A stretch of 64,000 nt of DNA from Haliclystus octoradiatus (taxonomy: Eukaryota > Cnidaria > Staurozoa > Stauromedusae > Haliclystidae): contig OU744447.1 of the NCBI GenBank assembly GCA_916610825.1, positions 28,098,561 to 28,162,560 on the forward strand. The letters run 5' to 3'. The translations under genes were made by a program, and so were the position numbers. Each line of letters starts with the position of its first letter. Positions within the stretch are counted from its first letter, which is position 1. A model generated the notes under the pieces. It worked only from the letters and a program-made list of their open reading frames with translations. It had not been told where the DNA came from and ran no database searches. This document shows, in pieces, positions 1 to 9,750 of this stretch.

Positions 1-2938
1 TACACAACAGAATTTTATTTGTGACTTCAAACCTATTTCAGAAATGAGTAATTGCTTATATTGCTAACCTATTTTTAAAGAATTGTTTTATAATTTGAAT
101 ATTCAGATTCGCCATAAAATTTTACAAAAGAGCATTTTATTTGTGACGTCATACCTTCTTCAGAAATGAGTAATTGCATATATTGCTAGTTATAGTTATC
201 CGATTAATTTCAAACTAGTGTATACGGAATCGCTATAAAATTCTACACAAGAACATTGTAATTGTAACATCATAACTATATTCTAAACAATTAATTGCTT
301 ATAATCGTGTTTGTGACGTCATATATACTTTAAACAGTTTTATGCTTAGATTGCAAATCTACTTATATCGAATCGTTTTATAACTAGAATATTCAGATTC
401 AAAATAAAATTCTACACAAGAGAATTCTATTTGTGACGTCATACCTATTTCAGAAATGAGTAATTGCTTATATTGCTAACCTATTTATAAATATTCGTTT
501 TATAATTTGAATATTCAGATTCGCCATAAAATTTTCCAAAAGCATTTTATTTGTGACGTCATACCTCCTTCAGAAATGAGTAATTGCTTATATTGCTAGT
601 TATAGTTATCCGATTAATTTCAAACTAGTGTATACGGAATCGCTATAAAATTATACACAAGAAAACTGTAATTGTGACATCATAACTATAATCTAAATAG
701 TTGAATGCGTATAATTGTGTTTGTGACGACATAGCTACTTTAAAACAGTTCGATGCTTTGATTTATTTATATCGAATCGATTCATACCTACAATATTCAG
801 ATTCAAACTAAAATTCTGAACAAGAGCATTTTATTTGTGACGTCATACCTACTTCAGAAATGGTTAATTACTTATATTGCTAGTTATGGTTATCCGATTA
901 ATTTGAAACAAAGATATTCGGAATCGCTATAAAATTCTACACAAGAACATTGTAATTGTGACATCATAACTATATACTTAACAATTAAATGCTTATAATC
1001 GTGTTTGTGACGTCATAGCTATTTTAAAACAGTTTTATGCTTAGATTTCAAATCTATTTATATCGAATCGTGTTATAACTAGAATATTCAGATTCAAAAT
1101 AAAATTCTACACAAGAGAAATTTACTTGTGACGTCATACCTACTTCAGAAATGAGTAATTGCTTATATTGCTAACCTATTTTTAAAGAATGGTTTAATAA
1201 TTTGGATATTCAGATTTGCCACAAAATTTTACAAAAGACCATTTTATTTGTGACGTCATACCTATTTCAGAAATAGTTAATTAATTATATTGCTAGTTAT
1301 GGTTATCCGATTAATTTGAAACAAAGATATTCGGAATCGCTATAAAATTCTACACAAGAACATTGTAATTGTGACATCATAACTATATATAAACAATTAA
1401 ATGCTTATAATCGTGTTTGTGACGTCATAGCGACTTCAAAACAGTTTTATGCTTAGATTGCAAATCTATTTATTTCGAATCGTTTTATAACTAGAATATT
1501 CAGATTCAAAATAAAATTCTACACGACAGAAATTTATTTGTGACGTCATACCTACTTCAGAAATGAGTAATTGCTTATATTGCTAACCTATTTTTAAAGA
1601 ATCATTTAATAATTTGGATATTCAGATTTGCCACAAAATTTTACAAAAGACCATTTTATTTGTGACGTCATACCTACTTCAGAAATGGTTAATTACTTAT
1701 ATTGCTAGTTATGGTTATCCGATTAATTTGAAACAAAGATATTCGGAATCGCTATAAAATTCTACACAAGAACATTGTAATTGTGACATCATAACTATAT
1801 ATAAACAATTAAATGCTTATAATCGTGTTTCTGACGTCATAGCTACTTCAAAACAGTTTTATGCTTAGATTGCAATTCTATTTATATCGAATCGTTTTAT
1901 AACTAGAATATTCAGATTCAAAATAAAATTCTACACGACAGAAATTTATTTGTGACGTCATACCTACTTCAGAAATGAGTAATTGCTTATATTGCTAGTT
2001 ATTGTTATCCGATGAATTTGAATCAAAAATAATCGGAATCGCTATAAAATTCTACACAAGAACATTGTAATTGTGACATCATAACTATATACTAAACAAT
2101 TAAATGCTTATAATCGTGTTCGTGACGTCATAGCTACTTTAAAACAGTTTTATGCTTAGGTTGCAAATCTATTTATATCGAATCGTTTTATAACTGGAAT
2201 ATTCAGATTCAAAATAAAATTCTACACAACAGAATTTTATTTGTGACTTCAAACCTATTTCAGAAATGAGTAATTGCTTATATTGCTAACCTATTTTTAA
2301 AGAATCGTTTTATAATTTGAATATTCAGATTCGCCATAAAATTTTACAAAAGAGCATTTTATTTGTGACGTCATACCTTCTTCAGAAATGAGTAATTGCT
2401 TATATTGCTAGTTATAGTTATCCGATTAATTTCAAACTAGTGTATACGGAATCGCTATAAAATTCTACACAAGAACATTGTAATTGTAACATCATAACTA
2501 TATTCTAAACAATTAATTGCTTATAATCGTGTTTGTGATGTCATATATACTTTAAACAGTTTTATGCTTAGATTGCAAATCTACTTATATCGAATCGTTT
2601 TATAACTAGAATATTCAGATTCAAAAAAAATTCTACACAAGAGAATTCTATTTGTGACGTCATACCTATTTCAGAAATGAGTAATTGCTTATATTGCTAA
2701 CCTATTTTTAAAGAATCGTTTTATAATTTGAATATTCAGATTCGCCATAAAATTTTCCAAAAGCATTTTATTTGTGACGTCATACCTCCTTTCAGAAATG
2801 AGTAATTGCTTATATTACTAGTTATAGTTATCCGATTAATTTCAAACTAGTGTATACGGAATCGCTATAAAATTCTACACAAGAAAACTGTAATTGTGAC
2901 ATCATAACTATATTCTAAACAGTTAAATGCTTATAATC
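1..2938. repeat. 2,222-bp higher-order repeat in the satellite
   Basis: The segment beginning TACACAACAGAATTTTATTT at position 1-2 recurs at 2223, together with its rare variants GTGACTTCAAACC and GTAACATCATAAC. The two stretches (about 1-717 and 2223-2938) match closely for about 0.7 kb and then part at the next gamma-beta junction. The spacing is therefore a higher-order period or a duplication of about 2.22 kb. The first copy is cut by the window edge. Confidence 0.75.
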
Positions 2939-4025
2939 GTGTTTGTGACGTCAGAGCTACTTTAAAAAGTTTTATGCTTAGATTGCAAATCTACTTATAT
3001 CGAATCGTTTTATAACTAGATTTTTCAGATTCAAAATAAAATTCTACACAAGAGAATTCTATTTGTGACGTCATACCTACTTCAGAAATGAGTAATTGCT
3101 TAATTGGCCAGTTATAGTTAACCAATTAATTTCAAACTAGTATATACGGAATCGTTCTAAAATTCTACAGAAGAACATTGTAGTTGTGACATCATAACTA
3201 TATTCTAAACAGTTAAATGCTTATAATCCTGTTTGTGACGTCATAGCTACTTTAAAACAGTTTGATTCTTAGATAGCAATTCTATTTTAATCGAATCTTT
3301 TTCTAACTAGAATATTCAGATTCAAACTGTAATTCTACACAAGAGCATTTTATTTGTGACGTCATACCTACTTCAGAAATGGTTAATTGCTTATATTGCT
3401 AGTTATTGTTATATGATTAATTTCAAACGAAGATATTCAGAATTGCCCGAAAATTCTACACATGAACGTTGTCATTGTGACCTCATACTATAATCGAAAC
3501 AGTTAAATGCTTATAACTGTGTTTGTGACGTCGTAGCTACTTTAAAACAGTTTGATTCTGATATTGCTAACTTATATATATAGAATCGTTTCATAACTAG
3601 AATATTCAGATTCAAACTAAATTTCTAAACAATAGTATTTTATTTGTGACGTCATACCTACTTCAGAAATGAGTAATTGCTTATATTGCTAGTTATTGTT
3701 ATACGATTAATTTGAAACAAAGATAATCGGAATCGCTATAAAATTCTACACAAGAACATTGTAATTGTGACATCATAACTATATACTAAACAATTAAATG
3801 CTTATAATCGTGTTTGTGACGTCATAGCTACTTTAAAACAGTTTTATGCTTAGATTGCAAATCTATTTTTATCGAATCGTTTTATAACTAGAATATTCAG
3901 ATTCGAAATAAAATTCTACAAGAGAGAAATTTATTTGTGACGTCATACCTACTTCAGAAATGAGTAATTGCTTATATTGCTAACCTATTTTTAAAGAATC
4001 GTTTAATAATTTGGATATTCAGATT
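1..4025. repeat. Satellite array, left block
   Basis: This is tandem satellite made of subunits of about 120, 121 and 49 bp, each beginning near GTGACGTCATA and ending near TAAAATTCTACACAAGA. The order is mostly alpha-gamma-beta with frequent alpha-prime subunits (the form with GCTAACCTATTTTTAAAG and TTTTACAAAAGAGC). No open frame of note is present. The block stops at the edge of the Penelope-like element, immediately after the subunit motif ATTCAGATT. Subunits at about 3.1-3.6 kb carry variants (GTGACGTCGTAGC, GGAATCGTTCTAAAATTC) otherwise seen only near 45.8-46.3, 51.7-52.2 and 59.6-60.1 kb. Confidence 0.95.
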
Positions 4026-4465
4026 TTTATAAGAAGCCGATGGCTTACACATTTGATAACAAAGTTAATTGGCAACAGATTTTTATTCTTCACTACGTTT
4101 CGACGTAACATTACGTCATCTTCAGGTGTATAAAAATTAATTTTTATTTTACAGCGTTATATTTATATGATTAATAAAACTTTTAACAATGTACATTACT
4201 ATCAAGGGAAAATTTAAAAACAACTGAAATATAAACTTGCTTATTACCTATGCTTAACTAAAATAGAAAATTAAAAGACCTATTCAAATTAATTGTAAAG
4301 TTTGGATTTTACGGAATCCTTTTGTGTATTTAGCGATGGTTTTAGATCTCTTATGAAGAGCATTTCATGGATCAAACAGTCAAATTTGTTTTTGCATTTT
4401 CGTAAAATTGTAAAGTTCTTTGTTTGTTCGTCGTATTCTTGGTTGTGATGTTTAACGATATGATT
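4026..4465 (-). repeat. PLE terminal direct repeat, 3' copy (pseudo-LTR)
   Basis: These 440 bp run from TTTATAAGAAGCCGATGG to GTTTAACGATATGATT and are repeated in the same orientation at 6673-7113. On the element's strand it holds the last 59 or so codons of the endonuclease frame, the 3' untranslated part, and the hammerhead-like motif near its 3' end. In PLEs such pseudo-LTRs come from tandem copies, not from retroviral-type strand transfer, so repeat divergence is only a rough clock. Confidence 0.92.
4080..4136 (-). ncRNA. Hammerhead-ribozyme-like motif, 3' repeat (core best kept)
   Basis: On the minus strand this reads as a small type I hammerhead. Outer stem I is TTTTTAT/ATAAAAA (4130-4136 with 4080-4086) and inner stem I is CAC/GTG (4126-4128 with 4091-4093). 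The core CTGAAGA (4119-4125) fits CUGANGA. Stem II is seven pairs, GACGTAA/TTACGTC (4111-4117 with 4102-4108). The second core GAAAC is followed by a two-pair, loop-less stem III (ACGT) and a possible cleavage base A at 4094. Minimal stem III hammerheads that work as dimers are known from PLEs. One extra U lies between the core and stem II, which departs from the classic form and may weaken or abolish cleavage. Confidence 0.6.
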
Positions 4466-5719
4466 ACCAATAGCAAAATTCTTGTGTTCTGGAATCCGTT
4501 CATGTAGATGCCGGCAAGTATAGCCGACATAACCTGCATCGCACAGGTCACACTGATATTTATATACTACTGTATTAGCGGTAATTTCTTTTGGCTGTTC
4601 TTCCCTAAAACGTACATCATCAGCAACTTTGCGACTTTTAAAAATTGGCCTAATAGCAATATCTACCTTATTGCTTAAATTAAATAAATCTTTTCGAACC
4701 GAATCGGCGCATTTTTGGTTAATAAAAGGTAGAACAATATTTACATTACAATCTTTATCTACAGGTTTTGGATTTAAATTATTTGTATTAAGATTGGAGT
4801 TAAAATTAAAACGTGATAAAATTGAGTTAAAAAGATCTAGAGGATATCTAAGTTGGCTAAAAACATGCTTAATAAAATTACATTCTTCTTTTAAAATTGT
4901 CTCTGTCGACGAGAGTCGTAACGCACGATTTAACATTGTCTTAACTAGACCGGTTTTATAACGCTTGTCAACGTTGCTATGGTAATGAAGTAACAATCCA
5001 GTGTCAGTAGGTTTGTGATAGACATTAGTTTTTAATCCATTTGATGCCTGATTAATTAAAATACCTACGAATGAAATAGCTTGGTCTTTCTGCTTTTCCA
5101 TAGTAAAGTTTAAACTAGGATGTAAATTGTTCAACTTAACTAGTAAGGTATCGGCCTCTTTATCATTCTTAAAGATAGTGATGGTATCATCCACGTAACG
5201 ATAATAGAAGGATAGTAACATGTTTTTTAGCTTCATTTCTTCTTCCAGGTGACACATGAACGTATTCGCCATTAGTGGTCCTAACGGTGATCCCATGGCA
5301 ACACCATCGATCTGTTCATACAAAACTGAGTCTAGTTGAAATAGCTGGTTTCTTGTAGATATAATTAGTAACTCGCGAAGATCTTGCTTTGTTAAACTTA
5401 AGCTATGAGTAGTATTAAACCAATCTTCTCTAAAGGCCTTATCAATTAGAATATCTATTGTTTCATCTAAAGGTACATTTGTAAAGAGAGATGATACGTC
5501 ATACGAAACAAAGATACTATTATGATCTATGCTCTTTTGTTGTAACTCTTTGGTGAATTCAAAGATATCCGTAACAGTATAGTCATTTAGAGATAATGGC
5601 TTTAACTTCTGATCCAACCATTTTGCAAGTTCATAATTATAGCAATTAATCGAAGATAGAACAGGGCGCATTTGTAATGTTGGCTTGTGCGTTTTTGGTA
5701 AGCCGTAAAGTAGTGGCAA
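4289..5719 (-). CDS. PLE reverse transcriptase and GIY-YIG endonuclease, C-terminal part
   Basis: This 476-residue frame holds most of the RT and all of the nuclease. The RT landmarks are YGLPKTHK (5-12), RPVLSS (18-23), motif A SYDVSSLFTNVP with catalytic D74 (72-83), motif B DGVAMGSPLGPLMANTFM (138-155), motif C YVDD (175-178), FVGI (217-220) and VYHKPTDT (233-240). The endonuclease has VYKYQ, CDLC (390-393), AGYVGYTCRHLHERIPEH (395-412) with the expected Arg403, and HEMLFIRDLKPSLN with likely catalytic Glu452. The length and ends fit the PLE family. The first codon given is TTG, not ATG. The frame is open upstream to about 5780 and still looks like the family there (CPKGSR before the first motif), so translation must come from the preceding frame. 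The nuclease nicks target DNA and RT primes there. All visible active-site residues are kept. Confidence 0.9.
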   Translation of the reverse strand: MPLLYGLPKTHKPTLQMRPVLSSINCYNYELAKWLDQKLKPLSLNDYTVTDIFEFTKELQQKSIDHNSIFVSYDVSSLFTNVPLDETIDILIDKAFREDWFNTTHSLSLTKQDLRELLIISTRNQLFQLDSVLYEQIDGVAMGSPLGPLMANTFMCHLEEEMKLKNMLLSFYYRYVDDTITIFKNDKEADTLLVKLNNLHPSLNFTMEKQKDQAISFVGILINQASNGLKTNVYHKPTDTGLLLHYHSNVDKRYKTGLVKTMLNRALRLSSTETILKEECNFIKHVFSQLRYPLDLFNSILSRFNFNSNLNTNNLNPKPVDKDCNVNIVLPFINQKCADSVRKDLFNLSNKVDIAIRPIFKSRKVADDVRFREEQPKEITANTVVYKYQCDLCDAGYVGYTCRHLHERIPEHKNFAIGNHIVKHHNQEYDEQTKNFTILRKCKNKFDCLIHEMLFIRDLKPSLNTQKDSVKSKLYN

Positions 5720-6758
5720 TCTTGATCCCTTTGGACACAGTTGTTTTGCTATGCCTTCCCGGTAAAATTTTACGAATTAATTTTCTTACCTCTTTTTCTT
5801 TGCTAAACAATGGATGCGTATGATTAGGTCGTCGTCCCCTTTTTACCACTCTTGTATACGGTATAAATTTATCTGTTTTGAAAACCGAGGCTTCTTTCAG
5901 CAATCTCAAATATTCCTTTTTATCCATTATAATCACTTCATTTCCTTTATCGGGTTTGGTAACTATAATATCCTCTCTGCGTTTTAACGATTTTATTGCT
6001 CGTAATAACGTTTTCGGAGGAGAACATGGCTTCATCTTTGAATAGTTTATAGCAATAGACTTTAGTGTCGCAGCTGCTATTTCTTTGTCGTCATTGTGAA
6101 GATTTCTATCTAATTTCCAATATGCCTTTTCAAATTCAGCTAATATCTGTCTTTCATTTTTTTTTGACTTCTGTTGTGGTAGCGCAAATTGTAAACCTCT
6201 TGATAAAATAAGTTTTTCAAAAAAGTTCAGCTTGTAGGATGATATATTTTTGATATGCTTATTGATATCCTCTTTTACGTGTAAAAGTCTGTTTAACTTT
6301 CTGGAATGCGTCTTTAGTTGCTCGTGTTCTTTTTTCTTTTTATTTTTAGCGGTAATACATAAAATCCATAAATATCTTAATGTCGAACATTTTGACTTAA
6401 TATCATTATAAATACCCGAAATTTCTTTCATAATTTCTTTTACTTGACCTACCCTTGATCTTATTTCTTCTTTCATGAGATTTTCTTCAAATGATTCACT
6501 CGAATGCTTCCATTTCTTGCGTTTAATTCTTTCTACTCGTGCAAAAGTAGGAGTAGCCCCAAAGTTCAAACATAATCGGAGATATTCCACTTCCGATTCT
6601 GTTTTGACCAATCGGTTGCTGCATTTCTCCAGAGCTCTGAAGATATGAAGCTCGTTGTTGCGTTTCAAAATATTTATAAGAAGCCGATGGCTTACACATT
6701 TGATAACAAAGTTAATTGGCAACAGATTTTTATTCGTCACTACTTTTCGACGTAACAT
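5646..6758 (-). CDS. PLE polyprotein, N-terminal part (pre-RT region and first RT motifs)
   Basis: This 370-residue frame starts at an ATG inside the 5' repeat, at the tip of the ribozyme-like stem II. Residues 1-30 are read from the repeat. Residues 85-175 are Lys/Glu-rich and probably helical or coiled coil. The PLE-type N-terminal RT signatures follow: LSRGLQFALP at 185-194 and IIVTKPDKGNEVIIMDK at 264-280, the latter being the conserved stretch ahead of the fingers domain. The last 30 or so residues no longer resemble the family, because the homologous reading continues in another frame (the adjoining 476-residue ORF, overlapping by 74 bp). It is therefore the first part of one RT protein and not an independent ORF1. 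The protein would act with its own RNA in reverse transcription at the target site. Confidence 0.82.
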   Translation of the reverse strand: MLRRKVVTNKNLLPINFVIKCVSHRLLINILKRNNELHIFRALEKCSNRLVKTESEVEYLRLCLNFGATPTFARVERIKRKKWKHSSESFEENLMKEEIRSRVGQVKEIMKEISGIYNDIKSKCSTLRYLWILCITAKNKKKKEHEQLKTHSRKLNRLLHVKEDINKHIKNISSYKLNFFEKLILSRGLQFALPQQKSKKNERQILAEFEKAYWKLDRNLHNDDKEIAAATLKSIAINYSKMKPCSPPKTLLRAIKSLKRREDIIVTKPDKGNEVIIMDKKEYLRLLKEASVFKTDKFIPYTRVVKRGRRPNHTHPLFSKEKEVRKLIRKILPGRHSKTTVSKGIKIATTLRLTKNAQANITNAPCSIFD

Positions 6759-7113
6759 TACGTCATCTTCAGGTGTATAAAAATGAATTTTTATTTTACA
6801 GCGTTATATTTATATGATTAAAAAAAACTTTTAACAATGTACATTACTATCAAGGGAAAATTTAAAAACAACTGAAATATAAACTTGCTTATTACCTATG
6901 CTTAACTAAAATAGAAAATTAAAAGACCTATTCAAATTAATTGTAAAGTTTGGATTTTACGGAATCCTTTTGTGTATTTAGCGATGGTTTTAGATCTCTT
7001 ATGAAGAGCATTTCATGGATCAAACAGTCAAATTTGTTTTTGCATTTTCGTAAAATTGTAAAGTTCTTTGTTTGTTCGTCGTATTCTTGGTTGTGATGTT
7101 TAACGATATGATT
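6673..7113 (-). repeat. PLE terminal direct repeat, 5' copy (pseudo-LTR)
   Basis: These 441 bp match 4026-4465 almost completely. The differences seen by eye are CTTC/CGTC, CGTTT/CTTTT, AATTAA/AATGAA and a short A-run change. This copy is the cut-off upstream partial unit of the element, ending where satellite resumes with ATTCAAACTG. It supplies the 5' leader of the main unit, including the ribozyme-like motif and the ATG of the first reading frame. The endonuclease tail it contains is a remnant and not a separate gene. Confidence 0.92.
6727..6783 (-). ncRNA. Hammerhead-ribozyme-like motif, 5' repeat (changed stem III)
   Basis: This is the same fold as in the 3' repeat: outer stem I 6777-6783 with 6727-6733, core CTGAAGA at 6766-6772, and stem II 6758-6764 with 6749-6755. 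Here the GAAAC box reads GAAAA because the base at 6744 differs, so the two-pair stem III is lost. The ATG of the downstream reading frame (6758-6756) lies at the tip of stem II. In PLEs this 5' ribozyme is thought to process the transcript. In this copy it is probably impaired. Confidence 0.5.
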
Positions 7114-9460
7114 CAAACTGTATTTCTACACAAGAGCATTTTATTTGTGACGTCATACCTACTTCAGAAATGGTTAATTGCTTAATTGCTAGTTATGGTT
7201 ATCCGATTAATTTCAAACTAAGTTATTCGAAATCGCTATAAAATTCTACACAAGAACATTGTAATTGTGACATAATAACTATATTCTAAATAATTAATTG
7301 CTTATAATCGTGTTTGTGACGTCATAGCTACTTTAAAACAGTTTTATGCTTAGATTGCAAATCTACTTATATCAAATCGTTTTATAACTAGAATATTCAG
7401 ATTCAAAATAAAATTCTACACAAGAGAATTCTAGTTGTGACGTCATACCTACTTCAGAAATGGTTAATTACTTATATTGCTAGTTATGGTTATCCGATTA
7501 ATTTCAAACTAAGTTATTCGAAATCGCTATAAAAGTCTACACAAGAACATTGTAATTGTGACATCATAACTATATATAAACAATTAAATGCTTATAATCG
7601 TGTTTGTGACGTCATAGCTACTTTAAAACAGTTTTATGCTTAGATTGCAAATCTATTTTTATCGAATCGTTTTCTAACTAGAATATTCAGATTCAAACTG
7701 TATTTCTACACAAGAGCATTTTATTTGTGACGTCATACCTACTTCAGAAATGGTTAATTGCTTAATTGCTAGTTATGGTTATCCGAATAATTTCAAACTA
7801 AGTTATTCGAAATTGCTATAAAATTCTACACAAGAACATTGTAATTGTGACATAATAACTATATTCTAAATAATTAATTGCTTATAATCGTGTTTGTGAC
7901 GTCATAGCTACTTTAAAACAGTTTTATGCTTAGATTGCAAATCTACTTATATCAAATCGTTTTATAACTAGAATATTCAGATTCAAAATAAAATTCTACA
8001 CAAGAGAATTCTAGTTGTGACGTCATACCTACTTCAGAAATGGTTAATTACTTATATTGCTAGTTATGGTTATCCGATTAATTTCAAACTAAGTTATTCG
8101 AATTCGCTATAAAAGTCTACACAAGAACATTGTAATTGTGACATCATAACTATATATAAACAATTAAATGCTTATAATCGTGTTTGTGACGTCATAGCTA
8201 CTTTAAAACAGTTTTATGCTTAGATTGCAAATCTATTTTTATCGAATCGTTTTATAACTAGAATATTCAGATTCAAAATAAAATTTTACACAACAGAATT
8301 CTATTTGTGACGTCATACCTACTTCAGAAATGGTTAATTACTTATATTGCTAGTTATGGTTATCCGATTAATTTCAAACTAGTATATACAAAATCGCTAT
8401 ACAATTCTACACAAGAAAACTGTAATTGTGACATCATAACTATATTCTAAATAGTTGAATGCGTATAATTGTGTTTGTGACGACATAGCTACTTTAAAAC
8501 AGTTCGATGCTTTGATTTATTTATATCGAATCGTTTCATACCTACAATATTCAGATTAAAACTAAAATTCTAAACAAGAGCATTTTATTTGTGACGTCAT
8601 ACCTACTTCAGAAATGGTTAATTACTTATATTGCAAGTTATGGTTATCCAATTAATTTGAAACAAAGATATTCGGAATCGCTATAAAATTCTACACAAGA
8701 ACATTGTAATTGTGACATCATAACTATATATAAACAATTAAATGCTTATAATCGTGTTTATGACGTCATAGCTACTTTAAAACAGTTTTATGCTTAGATT
8801 GCAAATCTATTTTTATCGAATCGTTTTCTAACTAGAATATTCAGATTCAAACTGTATTTCTACACAAGAGCATTTTATTTGTGACGTCATACCTACTTCA
8901 GAAATGGTTAATTGCTTAATTGCTAGTTATGGTTATCCGATTAATTTCAAACTAAGTTATTCGAAATCGCTATAAAATTCTACACAAGAACATTGTAATT
9001 GTGACATAATAACTATATTCTAAATAATTAATTGCTTATAATCGTGTTTGTGACGTCATAGCTACTTTAAAACAGTTTTATGCTTAGATTGCAAATCTAC
9101 TTATATCAAATCGTTTTATAACTAGAATATTCAGATTCAAAATAAAATTCTACACAAGAGAATTCTAGTTGTGACGTCATACCTACTTCAGAAATGGTTA
9201 ATTACTTATATTGCTAGTTATGGTTATCCGATTAATTTCAAACTAAGTTATTCGAAATCGCTATAAAAGTCTACACAAGAACATTGTAATTGTGACATCA
9301 TAACTATATATAAACAATTAAATGCTTATAATCGTGTTTGTGACGTCATAGCTACTTTAAAACAGTTTTATGCTTAGATTGCAAATCTATTTTTATCGAA
9401 TCGTTTTCTAACTAGAATATTCAGATTCAAACTGTATTTCTACACAAGAGCATTTTATTT

Positions 9461-9580
9461 GTGACGTCATACCTACTTCAGAAATGGTTAATTGCTTAAT
9501 TGCTAGTTATGGTTATCCGAATAATTTCAAACTAAGTTATTCGAAATTGCTATAAAATTCTACACAAGAACATTGTAATT
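9461..9580. repeat. Satellite subunit alpha, example copy
   Basis: This 120-bp subunit runs from GTGACGTCATACCTACTTC to CATTGTAATT. Its middle carries GCTAGTTATGGTTATCCGA and AACTAAGTTATTCGAAAT. It is the first member of the alpha-gamma-beta composite. The SINE sits inside this type of subunit, in the ACCTACTTC just after the CRE-like palindrome. Confidence 0.9.
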
Positions 9581-9629
9581 GTGACATAATAACTATATTC
9601 TAAATAATTAATTGCTTATAATCGTGTTT
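9581..9629. repeat. Satellite subunit gamma (short form), example copy
   Basis: This 49-bp subunit begins GTGACATAATAACTATATTC and ends TAATCGTGTTT. It matches the first 40 or so bases of beta (GTGACGTCATAGCTACTTT through ATGCTTA), so it looks like a beta-type subunit with its last two thirds deleted. The CRE palindrome is nearly always altered in gamma (GTGACATCATA, GTGACCTCATA or GTGACCCCATA). Alpha plus gamma is 169 bp, close to a nucleosome repeat, but I attach little weight to that. Confidence 0.85.
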
Positions 9630-9750
9630 GTGACGTCATAGCTACTTTAAAACAGTTTTATGCTTAGATTGCAAATCTACTTATATCAAATCGTTTTATA
9701 ACTAGAATATTCAGATTCAAAATAAAATTCTACACAAGAGAATTCTAGTT
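9630..9750. repeat. Satellite subunit beta, example copy
   Basis: This 121-bp subunit begins GTGACGTCATAGCTACTTT and contains AAACAGTTTTATGCTTAG, the palindrome GAATATTC and ATTCAAAATAAAATTC. It closes the 290-bp composite. A shorter variant with GTGACGACATAG and TTCGATGCTTTGATTTAT is common and lacks the GCTTAGATTGCAAAT stretch. Confidence 0.9.

Larger units (their letters stand above)
4026..7113 (-). mobile_element. Penelope-like retroelement with GIY-YIG endonuclease
   Basis: This retroelement is inserted in the satellite and reads on the minus strand. A main unit of about 2.65 kb (4026-6672) is preceded by a partial unit (6673-7113) that repeats its 3' end, the partial-tandem arrangement typical of PLEs. 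The protein signatures are those of the family: the RT motif YGLPKTHK, the catalytic YVDD and a C-terminal GIY-YIG nuclease with a CxxC pair. The two 440-bp repeats differ at about four bases plus one indel by eye, so the copy looks young. The RT coding passes between two frames, so this copy probably does not make a full protein. No clear target duplication is visible beyond a shared ATT. The clade (Neptune, Poseidon or Penelope type) is not decided here. Confidence 0.93.
7111..9750. repeat. 580-bp higher-order repeat, four copies around a 574-bp unit
   Basis: The marker ATTCAAACTGTATTTCTAC recurs at 7111, 7691, 8845 and 9425. The spacings are 580, 1154 and 580 bp. The 580-bp units are two alpha-gamma-beta composites. 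The middle unit (about 8271-8844, 574 bp) is a different dimer, marked by GAATGCGTATAATTGTG and TTCGATGCTTTGATTT. The same 574-bp dimer recurs in the next block. The first 580-bp unit abuts the PLE edge. Confidence 0.8.

Noticed and set aside
1-4025. CRISPR-like array (short conserved boxes with variable spacers)
   Set aside because: The spacers are themselves repeated subunit sequence, the period is far too long, and the other features of the window are eukaryotic.
4090-4128. Possible common origin of the PLE motif ACGTCATCTTCAG and the satellite motif ACGTCATACCTACTTCAG
   Set aside because: The resemblance is short and AT-biased, and the PLE motif is fully explained by its ribozyme-like stem. 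I treat it as coincidence.
4629-4961. 110-codon open frame on the plus strand inside the PLE
   Set aside because: It is the antisense shadow of the RT and nuclease coding and resembles no protein family.
6673-7113. An LTR of a retrovirus-like element
   Set aside because: The repeats lack TG...CA ends, a primer-binding site and gag-like coding. The RT and GIY-YIG motifs are those of Penelope-like elements.
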